Assembly: GCA_963693085.1 (NCBI GenBank) | Contig: OY856409.1 | Location: forward strand, 1,334,651,915 to 1,334,715,914 | Direction: 5' to 3' | Length of the DNA: 64,000 nucleotides | Source of the DNA: Alisma plantago-aquatica | Taxonomy: Eukaryota; Streptophyta; Magnoliopsida; Alismatales; Alismataceae | In this document: positions 24,516-36,500 of the stretch, piece by piece | Position numbering within the stretch: position 1 is the stretch's first letter | Layout: the number at the start of each line of letters is the position of its first letter | Notes under the pieces: model-generated | What the model was told of the DNA's origin: nothing | Database searches by the model: none | Seen by the model: the letters and a program-made list of their open reading frames with translations, nothing else | Position numbers and translations under genes: made by a program

Positions 24516-27500
24516 TCCGTTTTTTTACAGACTTTTTTCCGAAGAGTTGACCAAACTTTTACCGTACGTTGATCGATTTTTATCCGATTTTCCGCATAAT
24601 TTTTGATTTTGAATTTTTCAACTTGGCCGTACGTATCCCGAATACCGAATTTGTGACTATGCAAGTAGGGCTATATGGGGCGAGACACTTAAGCCCTATA
24701 CTAATTAACCTATTAAATAAATAGGCTAATAATACTTTTTAACACTCCCCCTCAAACTGGAGCATGGGTGAAACACTTGTCCTAGCTTGGACTTACATGA
24801 CTCAGTTAGACAATAGAGATAAAATTGTCACTCTTCATACAAAAAATGTCACTCCCCCTTAAACAATACTTCCTAACTAAAGCATATGATGACACCTCTT
24901 TTGAGTTGTGTTCTGGAGGCTAGAGATACTTGAACTTTGGAGAAGGTCTTTTGAAGTGCATCTGGAATGATTAAATTCTGATGAATGGAATCCAAACGCC
25001 ACAACAAAATTTCGCCACATCAATCTGAAGTAGACGATAAAAAGCACCATGAGTATGCCATCTTCATCAGAGAGGAATGTGTGAGTGGTATAAGCGCAAA
25101 GTCAACACATCCCACGTACATAACGCGAGAATGCAGAGGCACAATTTTGATGCAATAATAGAGATATCTTCAAATCCTCTGAGAAGTGTAGCCAACTAGA
25201 ATTAACGCAGAAGACCACAAACGTGCATAACGTGGCACGAACACGAGCAACCAAGGTGCTGATGGGTGCCATACTAGTTTCACAAGTGTGGCGCATGAAC
25301 CTGGGGGGCTTGATAGGAATGAAGGGCACCATCAAGGAGGAACCCAAGTAGTTCAGTGGAAGAGCCATGTCAACAGATGCAACTCGGAGAAGACGTAAAG
25401 AAAGGAGCCCGATGAAGATAAATCTCGATATATCCTTGCAGATACGGAATGCACGTGCTAGAAATTGATGACCTCCAGATGTGAATAAGCAACCACTTGT
25501 CTCATGGGAATGCAGCGAGAATGATCAATTGAAACGTCATTAACACCGGAGGGAACAAGAGGCTGAAATTAGCACATCAAGCTCTTATCTTGACATACAT
25601 AATGCGGTACTAACGTAAAAAGCTTGGTGTTAATCCTGCATTTGAGATCCTTCAATGCTGTTTGAAAGCAGTGGTCAACTAAAATTCACACAGATTGCCA
25701 ACTCACATGTAAAGTGATGCTTAGCGGGAATGACGCGCCACAAAGACATCATATGAGTAGAGGTGCTGAAGAATACGAAACTCTATGAAGATAGCCTGGA
25801 ATATATCATCTCTCGTCTCTCTAATATGCTCTCTTTCATGCTCTCCTCATACTCTCTCTCTCTACTATATCCCCCCCGCACACCAAATACGAAGAGTATG
25901 AGTAGGTGGTGTTGGAAAGATACATATGACCCCCCACACGTGGAAAGAGACACACACACGATGGGTGGGAGGACGAGATAGGAAAATGTAAAATGAGGGG
26001 TGTAGTATGTATAGAAGAGAAACTGATAACTGGAGTCAATATGCAAAACAACCCAATTATAAGATTCAAATAGGAAAAGAAATGGATCTTTTCTTGACCC
26101 GAAAAAGAGGGGTGAGCCCCCGCTAATGTCTTTTAGACTAGGTCAAAAAATAGGATCCGATCATCATTAGGTATTGGAGGAGAGAAAGACCTTTGGAGGA
26201 CGTTATAACTTGAATTGGAAGTTGACAAAATTATGTGGGCACACCATGTAACTTTGTTGGTCAAAGATGACGGTCTCCCAACAACACACCATGTGGAGAT
26301 TCTAAAACGTTGTGTAGGATGTCAGAGACGTGAAACAAACATCCGTCAACACGCCGTGTTAGAAATCTGAAACGCCGTGTAGGCATGAAACAGACTTCTA
26401 TCAACATGCCGTGCTGGAATATGATACGCTAACTTGCGATCTGAATGAAACCCTGTGCCGCCGAACTATTTTTATACTGGGAAACACTTTGTCAATCGGA
26501 GAACACGCTGCATTGGCGGCCGTTGATGCACGATCTGGATGGGAATTGGCACCGTCTAGGCAACGAAGATTGGGGGATGACGGCAGCTCCCTTGTTGCTA
26601 TGCCTTTCTTTGCTGCTATGATGGTGGAGATCTTTGGGGAAAACGACGATAGATGATGTTTGGGGTGAACAACGCCTGGGCATGACCGGTAAGAAAACCT
26701 TGGGGAAGAGACGACAAACAGATCTGGATGGGAACTAGCACCATCTAGAGACTTGGTGACTGCCTTTGACTATGAATCGAAGAAGCGTAGATGGCCGGGA
26801 AGGATGGTGTCGGTGTATAGTTTAAGATCTATATGAAAGAAGAAGAGAAACGACTATGGAGGCCGGAGGATGCCTGACAGGCGACCGACCTAAGCCATGG
26901 AAAGACGGCGGCCGCCCGCAGGCAGAGGCTCTCTGTCTTTTCTCTCTAGGGTTAGATTAAGTGCTCTGATACCATGTTGAAAAGCGCGAGGGAAATTCAT
27001 GTGTGTTGTGTTATATTAGAAGGCACACCCCTATCCTATATTTAGGAACAACCAAACAAGGGGGGAAATATTACAGACTTAGGACTCAAGTAAGGCTATA
27101 TGGGCCGAGACACTTAAGCCCATACACTAATTATCTTATTAACTAAATAGGCTAATAATACTCTCACAAACCTTAATCTCTTTTACATATTTTTCTTGTG
27201 CCGTATGTCTCTGCCTTTCCTGTTCAGCGACATTTACTGCTATCTGAACTGGTTGGAACTAAAAATAGACCGCCATAACTAGAATTGAATAATTGTCACA
27301 GTTTCATTTCTCAAGTATAAGTTTAATTTCATTCCGCTATTATTTTTGATCAACTCATAAATGTTTTAGGTGAGACAAATTCTGCCTTTCGGAGGCATTT
27401 GGACGTATATGGAAGGTTAGACATATGCATCAACTGCGCAGGAATAACTAGTTCGATACCGTTTCATAAAGACAACACAGATGGTTTTGGATCATGGAGA

Positions 27501-30500
27501 CGCACAATGGATGTTAACCTAATTGCAGTTATTTGTTGCACGCAACATGCGGTATGCTACACTTTGATGGACCTGTTAAGTTTTCATAAATAGTCATTAG
27601 CCCTCCGTTTGCCTTTTGCAAATAAACTTTCAACTTATCACTTCTTGATTCACTCTTTGCCAGTCTTTACTGATGCGTATACCTTGTAGTTTTTAACTGG
27701 TTACTGGTCACACCTTGTTACTTTTGAACTGTAAAGTTCATGATGTAGTTGTAGGATAGAGTCTGTAAATTCAACAACAATCGAATGACTAACATATGAA
27801 ATCTATAGTCGATATCCTATAGTTGATAACCATGCTTGAATTTGTTTGTTAGGCCATTCATGCCCTGAACATTGCCATCAATTAAAGTTGAAACTAGGCA
27901 CAATTGTTTTTAATGGTCAAATATGTTATTTCTATGTTATCTATTAATTTATTTTCACTTATTTGGCTTGGCTCCAGTTGATTTAGCCTGCCTTATTTAT
28001 GTAGGTATAAAACTAACTGTGTGCGTCCACACTTCAATGATTATTGGTATCATGTATCTGCTCAACCTTGATTGATTTTGTACATGTATGTGTATGTTCT
28101 ATCTGCCACCTTGCACATGCAGTTGCCAGTTGCCACCATCTGCTTGTATGGCAATGCAACACCGCCGGACGCTGTTGCTCCTTAGAAAGATTAAAGATAA
28201 TTTTTTTATACATGCTTGATTTGTTGCTTAGTTCTATAAAAAATACACATATATCTATTTTTCAGCACGATAATGTCAACAATGCCAACAATCTAGGCAT
28301 CTTGGCAAGGAGATACTGAACTACATAGTCAAATCGTTTGAAAATTATGCCATTAAGATCCCATTTCATGCACATTTTCAAGAACCATATTTCAGCCCAC
28401 AATTAGGCAACTGTACCCAGTAGTATGGGAGGAATAAATGTGCTTGATAAAAACGAACTTAGATTTTACATGAGATAATTGGAGATGTTGGAGAACAAAT
28501 GATCTAAATCTGGTAGAGAGGATCGTGTAAGTAGGGCTGTCAAAGGTACTTTTGAAGTCGTGAACCTGACCCACTAAACTTTCTGTCTGCTAAAACACAT
28601 GCAACTTGTTTTTCTATTTTATTTATATAAATTGTAACAAAATTCTAAGTAGGTGGTGTGCCCGAATCCATGAACCCAACCCAGACAAAAGTCAGTTCTG
28701 GATTCGTAATTTGTCAATCATGCATCCAGGTTTGTAAGCAAGGAAGTACGGACACATTTCTAGACACGGATACGGACACGGGAGACGACAATTTTCTAAA
28801 TTTTAGGGCACGGACAAGGACACGGCAGGCTGAATGAGGGGAAAATATTTTTTAATATATACATATGTATGGGTGTATGATGTATTGAAAGAAATTATTT
28901 AAATTTTGAACAGAAATATGTATATGGTATGTATAGTCTTATATGCATATGAATATGTGCATCTTCATGTGTGTAGTTGAAGCAATATGAAGCAGACAAA
29001 TAACATGTGTAACTTCAGTAACAGAATAATAAATGAGTTCTGATTACTCACAAAACCATTTTGTTAGACTATAATGTGATCAGTAATATCTAATTCATCT
29101 AAGATTTTACATATTGCAACTTTAATTAGATCTCAGCTCTATGTTACATTTTCCCAATTACAAGACATAACCAGTAGTTGTATATTCAGCATCTGCACTC
29201 TCAAAGACTATTGCAGCAGCAGCAGCTGTACTGCTGTGTCCAAGGGGTGTCCAGGCCGTCTCAAGCCAGTGTCCGAGCTGCAAAAGAAGTCCAAAATGGA
29301 CAGGATACGTGGAAGCCGTGTCCAAAACGTTTTGGGCTGTGTCTGGGAAGTGTCTGTGTCTAAAACAGGTCCGACACGGACATGGGGGTGTCTAGAAGTG
29401 TACATGCTTCTTAGTTTAGTTTGTAAGTAACTAAGTCGTATCTGAGTTTGGATGTTGTCAATCCAGTTCGGTTTGGGTTGACAAATTTTTGCAATCTAAC
29501 TTCTAAAGGAACACATATTAGTTCATTTAAAAAAATGGAACCTACTTATTGTACAAAATAATGGTATTATATAATACAATTATAAAACCACAACTATTTA
29601 TGCATTACTGTAACACTTATGTAACTATTATTTGAACAAGTACAAAAGACTATAATATGGGTTCAATTCCTAGTTAGACATTACAAAATCAAGTTTGGTT
29701 CTTATTTTACTACTTCACAAGAAATATTGTATCAGATCAATTTTGGGTTTAGCAGTTTTCCAGAAGCTTGTCTGTGACCCAGAATGAAAAAATTGATTTT
29801 TTGGCACTGTTAACTGACATTATCGTGAGCTGCAATGAACGTGAGATTCTAGGTGGTGCAGAGTGCTAAAAAACAGACAGATAAATAGGAGAATCTTACA
29901 AACATCTAGTTGAAGTAGGCGAACAAGCTGACTACCTGGTCAAGCAAGCAAGCTAGCAAATTGCTTGCACAACCTGGCAAGCTAGTAATTAGACTGCGAT
30001 GCTGGAGACTTCACTTTATTATAGATATTAGTACAAAGCATTGGTTGATTCTTTCTTTCTTTGATTGGTTACTTGTGATATACATTTTGTACGGAAGGTG
30101 AGGTACAAGATCACACTCATATGTCACAACAAAATGGATGAAATGAAGTTGTGCGATCAGAAATTATATGAGATGGAAAGGTTTTCTGGAGCAGTTGTAC
30201 ACATAATTATGCCATATGGAAGTGAATGTTGGGCTGTGAAGAAACAAGATATTGGTAAGGTGAATGCAAAAGCTGATATGGATGTGGGAATGAGGGAATA
30301 CTACTCAGAATGTTGAGATCTGAATTCATTCCCTTCTATTGCATTCCTCCTATATTCCTCTACTAATCTATTGCCTATCTTTACTTACTAGTATTCCCGC
30401 CCATTCCTCTATCTCTTTCTAAGGATTTGATGTTGGTATGTATGCCCAGAGAGCCCATCATATGGTGATTGTAATGACATAACTTGTAAATGATTTGATT

Positions 30501-33500
30501 AATAATAAAAACATGCTTCCAATTTATTCTGTTTTACTCAGTTATGAGATAATGAAGTAACATAACAAATGCCTAGAGAATGATATAACTCAATAACGTA
30601 TGTTTTGAAGTCTGTGACTTGAACAATGAGATCATACAGACGTTAAGAGTATATTCATTCTTGTTATGTCCCTAGTCGGATGTTATTATGGAAGGCTGAT
30701 AGACATCAATAACACAAGACTAGAGTGTGTGTTGGTTGATGACAAAATCTCATCAACCATGATATGTGATATTAAACCAAGCACATAGATACTTGTTAGA
30801 GAACAGTGTATCGGACAGACCCACCATAAGAGTGATACATGGAAACTATAATTTGTAGTTAGAATTATCTCTTATAGTGTTTGGTGGTGATTGTGGTTCG
30901 TGAACTTGAAGTCACTACACATCACATGTCGTTCGGTATACTTTGACATCATCCACTGTGATCCTGAATAAGGGTTGCCGTAAAAGTGATGATTAAGTGC
31001 GCTGTGACACATGGGGATGACTGAGTGATGTAGATGAGATTTGTCCCTCCTATAGGAGTATGATATCCTGACCACTTGATAAACGAGACTGAGAAATGCA
31101 TGACCGTGCACATGTGAGTCAATATGTGATATTGAGCTTACATATATCTCAGATAGTCTATTCTGGTTCAAGGAACATGGATTGAATGTTGAAGATGATG
31201 ACTATTCCATTCCTCGAGTTCAATCTGGATATCAGTGACAAAGGAACTATACAAACACTGTAACACCAATCATAGATTGTAGGTCGAAGTTGTTCTCCAA
31301 CTTTCTATTTACTTGGGTAACAATGATGTCTGACTAGGCACCAATCTTTGGTTGTGATGTCATAATTGGCTATGGACATTCACTGTCAATGTAATATGTG
31401 ACCTATAGGGTCATACACATAGGATACACCTAGAAGAGGAGTTTAATCATGAATGATAATTAAATTGATTGCTAAAGTGTATATGTTATCAATTCAAGCA
31501 ACAAATTCAGTTCAAGTGTTGAACCGATCGGTTGGAGTGTTAGGTTGATTGTATATTGCAATGGCTAAATTCTGGATGAGCTGGGGAGCGAACCGACCGG
31601 TTTATAGTTGCCAAACAACCGTTCCATGAAGCGAAACACCCGGTTTGTAGAGCAATTCGATTGCTTCAAGGATTAGTGCTGACATAATATCGTGCATTAA
31701 TTGGATTAGAAATGTCAATACAATTGCGATTGGGAAACATGACGAAACGATCGGTTCACTGGGTGAACCGATTGGCTCGCATGCCAACAGATCAGTTTGC
31801 TCAGCGAACCGACCGTTTTGCCTGTCGCAGGTTACGGATTTTCATGAGATTCCAGTCCCTTTCAATCCCACACTGACTGAGAACTCTGACCCTAACCCTC
31901 CTATAAATAGAGGGGTACTGAGGGCTTCTCAGACACATCAATTACCTCTGACAATTGTTTGTTTTCTCAAGTTGCGGTAACCGAGAAAACCCGAGCAAGT
32001 CCTACCCAATAAAGGGAACGATAGCAAGGGAGAATAATTGTGGGAGAGCAAGTTGGTGACTAGTATACCAACGGAAGTGACAACTCCTTTCTGTTCGTTC
32101 TACTAGGACAACAGGAGTTTTAGGCGGTCCGTGTAGACTTCCATAGAGGCGTGGAGGCCGTTGCCTGTCGCTAGGAGGATAAGGTCGGCCTGTTGTCCGT
32201 GGTGGAGACCAAAATTTGCTGCAGACGCCGTCCGAGTGCAACTAGAAGAAAGTTGTACAGATACAACACGAGGAGATTGTAGCTGGACTTGCTCCAGAAC
32301 CATGTATATCCTCGAAACCATCCTTTCCGTTATATAGTTCTTGACGCGATCCGCCGGTTTAATGGAGAATATGGCGGTAATTTCCGCTGCCTACCTGATG
32401 TCATATTTCCCTACAGTGGTATCAGAGCCACATCAATTTACTATATTTTGGGACAATTGATATGATCGTATTTTAATTTTAATATTTTGATTTTATCATT
32501 TATTTATTGCATTCGATGCGAATGTTATGTCCAATCAAATACTACATACAATTCCAAATTAATATATATATATGATATATATATGCAATTTCCACACCTC
32601 ACCCTAAAAGCGAGTTTTGGTTGATGTGAAGCATGGTTATGACCAATAACCCTATATATCTATGCACGGTTGTGTGGTTGGTTATTCCTGTTTTATCTCG
32701 GTTTGCATACTGCGCCTTTACATTATCTTCTAATTGTAAAAGTATTATTCTCTCCTACTGTTGCTCCCTTAAATGTTACTTGAGGTTTCTCAATAATCAT
32801 GTAATATTAAGATAACTTAATTTCTTGTTACAATGAAAAAGACGAGCCGTCCGAGAAGTCGAACCGATTAACTGGAGGCCCAGACGATCAACTGGAGTAG
32901 GGATGGCAATCGAGTTCGGGTTCGGGTTGAGCGGGTTTTATTTTAGGTCAATTCGGGTCAACACTTTTTGGCTAGACCCTAAACTTGCAATAGATGGATT
33001 TTCGGGTCGAAACCCTTGACCCTAACCCGATCCACAAATAATTTTGGGTGTACTTGTCAAAGCGGCCATTCGGTCACCTTTCCAGCTTGGGCGACCAACC
33101 GACTAGTCATCGACCAATCGACTAGTCGGTCGCCCAGTCGTAGGCATGATATTTACATAATATTGATCATCTACATATAGTTATATATAATAATCATATA
33201 GATCCAATAATGTAAGCATGTATCCAAGCATATAATAACCTAGATTTGGTAAATAATGTCATAAAACACCTCAAAATTTTTGAATGAAAACTATTCGATG
33301 TATTCAAATGAAACAAATATAATTAGATAGAGAAAAGTGATATACCATTATTGAATTTAGACTTTTAGTGCTTGTTGAATTGTTGTAACTAAATTAATTG
33401 AACTAGTGTATTGTCAATGAAATTGATGTTCACATCAAATTATTGCACGGGATAAGGGGTGGGGGGATTAGAATAGCAAAAAAAAACTTATTATTCTTGG

Positions 33501-36500
33501 CTCTAGCCTAACTAAGCGGCCGCCCAGGCTTGGTTTGGGCCGACCAGTCGGACTAGTTGGCCGACTAGCCGACCAGTCGGCCTGGGCGGACGCCAAACTG
33601 AGGTCCAAATTTGGGCGCTAGGCTAGTCGGACCCCCCTCCAGCGACCAGCCGACTAGTTGGTGACTAGTCGTCGACTAGTCGGCCGACTCAACAAGTATG
33701 TTTGAGTCTATCGGGTCTGACCCATAAATCCAATACCAAGAGAATAATTTTAAAAAATGCTATGGTTTGTCTAATCATTGATAATTTCTAAGTGTAATTA
33801 ACAAATTTCATAGTGATAAACTTACAATGTCATTAAGAAACACATAAATGCTATTGTAGTTTGATCGAGAGTTCTAAACACAAATTCATAACATAAGTAG
33901 TACAATAAATCATACAAATCAATACAAAACCATGTATTCCTAAAATAAACTTCATGGTTGATGGATTCATAATTTAATAGGCCATTTGGTGTCTTAAAAT
34001 ATAGTGTTTGTAATTTTATTTGAAAATATAAAAATATAATTGTGAATTTCGGGTCAATTCAGGTTTAAAGTCCAAACCCGGACCCGACCCTAAATTAATT
34101 TCGGGTTCTTGGGTTCAGGTCAATTTCTAGTTAGGTCGAAAAACTTAGACCCTAAACCCGCTTAAAATTTTGGGTTCGGGTTGGGTCATTTGGTTCGAGT
34201 CTTGTTTTGCCTGTCCTAAACTGGAGGACTCATGAGATGGTGGACCGGAGTCCAGATGACCGGTGTGACGACCAACCGACCTGTCAGGAGGCGAGCTGAT
34301 CGGTTCAAGGATGGAACTGATCAACCCAAATTGGCAAGCTCGGATCTTCATCAATAATAGGTTTCTGCATGAGATGTAGACCCTAGGTTGTGGTAATTCC
34401 TTATGGCTCCAAGGGATTACAATAGAATGGCCATAACCATTGGTTATGTTTATTGCATATTTTTGTTTTGAGATATAACATGTATATGATACGTACTATA
34501 TATGTGGTGATTGGATAATGTATATGCATTTATAAATACAAACTCCCTCAATAAAATATTAAGTCTTAGATGTTTTCCATAAGCAACACACATGAAAAGC
34601 TTGATCAACTAAGCGTCGACACCCCAAGGTGGTACATTGTCTATCTCATGAAAGTGTGATGGTAATAATGTTGGCCTGCCAAGCGGGGTGCATTATTATC
34701 GTGTTGGCTTTTAGGTCAGGTTTAACTGTGTGTCCTTAATGAGATTAAGCACCAGAAGCATGCATATGATTATGGCAAGGAGTTGTGCATAACATCCATC
34801 TAAGAATTGCATATGACGCAATTGACAAAAGTTGTCTACCTTAATAATTGACTATGGACGCTGGCGTTGGTTGGGTAATAGTTGAATTATTTTGGATCTT
34901 GGCTCGCTAGAAGTTTGTACGCTGCAATCTTCCAAATTGATATGTGACGGTTATCAATTTGAATAAAATAGTGGGAGCGATAAATAATTAGAGGCCTGAT
35001 TAAATACCATAACAATTTTCAAATCAAATCAAATAAAGAAGAGTCTTTGACAAAATGCAATTTTGTTTCTCTTGTAGAATCGAATGGCAATCAAATCATC
35101 ATTGCGATTGGTCCTTAGGAAGGACAAACTTAACGAGACAAATTTCCACGACTGTTTTGGACTTTGAGAAGAGTTCTCAATGAGAACGCAAACTCCATGT
35201 CCTAGAAATACCGGTGCAAGAATTACCTGCTCTTGATGCGCCTAGGGCTGAGGTGGATGCTTATTGGAAGCATACCAACGATGCCTTGGATATAAAACAC
35301 CTTATGCTAATTTGCAAGAACTATGAGTTGCATGAGCAGTGTGATGACATGAGGATACTTGAGATGGTTACACATATCAAAGACTTGAACCATAAGCACA
35401 CAAAGCAAGAAAGGTACAATATCTCAAAGACGCTTTTTGAGTGTAAGATGACAGAGGGAGACTCAGTAGACCCATGTGCTCAATATGATTGGACATGTGG
35501 AACATCTAGAAAAATTGGGATTCTCCTTGAGCTAAGAGTTGGCCACGAATATGATTCTGCGATCATTACCTGAATCATATATCCATTTTATTGAGTGTTA
35601 TCACTTGGATAACATGACCAGACCGTTGTTAGATTTGCTTGGCATGCTGATTAATGTCGAAGCAAGAATGAAGAAGGACAAATCCATGATAGTGATCGGC
35701 GGAGTTGAGTTGAAGGATAAAAGCAAGGCCATAAAGAGTTATGAGGCTAAGCCCAAATCCAGAGCTTCAACACTCAAGATAAGGAGAAGGAAAAGTACAA
35801 GAGGAACCTGTCCTTTGTACTTCAAGGCATTTAGGAAGAAGAAGATGGGGATGGTGATCTCCACTTTAGGTATATACGTTATTGAAATAAATGTATCTAC
35901 TTCTTCATCTTGGGTATTAGATACCGGATGTGGATTTCACATATGCTCGAATGTGTAGGATCTGAAAAGAAGTAGGCCTTTAGGAAAGGGTGCGATTGAA
36001 CTACGAGTCGCAAATGGAGCAAGAGTTGCTGCCGCAGTTGGAACCTATAGTTTATCTTTGCCCACATGGCTTGTTATAGAGTTAGTGAATTGTTTCATGG
36101 CTTGTTATAGAGTTAGTGAATTGTTATTATGTACTTGCCATAAATAGAAACATCATTTCTATATCTTGTATGGACAATGATGCATATGAATTTCATATTA
36201 ATAATGATCAATGTTCTATTTCAAAAGATGGGGTCTTTTATGGCAATGATCCTAATGTCTTATGGTCTTTATTTGTTAGATAAAGACATATTTATAACGT
36301 AAACACAAAAATACTAAAACTCAACAACTCAAACAAAACATATCTATAGCATTGTCGTCTAGGGAACATAAATGAGAGTCGCATATCTAGACTCCACGAA
36401 GATGGTTATCAGAACTCTTATGATTTCAAATCAATATAGACATTGAATCTTGTTTGTTGGGCAAGATGACCAAGACTCCTTTAACTGCTAACAATGAGAG

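Larger units (their letters stand above)
23889..27168 (-). mobile_element. Non-coding copia-type LTR element, antisense, with 5-bp target duplication
   Basis: The LTRs are 23889-24744 (enlarged by a 656-bp insert) and 26975-27168. Both begin TGTTGAAAAG and end in ACA on the plus strand. Identical AACCT 5-mers flank the element at 23884-23888 and 27169-27173. Next to the right LTR, GCTCTGATACCA (26963-26974) is the complement of the canonical copia primer site. Next to the left LTR, CTCCCCCTCAAACTGG is the complement of the polypurine tract. This fixes minus polarity. The 2.2-kb interior has no gag or pol motif, so the element is non-autonomous. Confidence 0.82.

Noticed and set aside
24121..24606. 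161-codon plus-strand ORF with hydrophobic and YIYIYI segments
   Set aside because: It lies entirely inside a hAT-like element, and the repeated residues come from the (AT)n microsatellite.
30065..30316. 83-codon ORF as a host gene
   Set aside because: It contains YGSECWAVKKQ, typical of plant LINE reverse transcriptase, and has no exon context.
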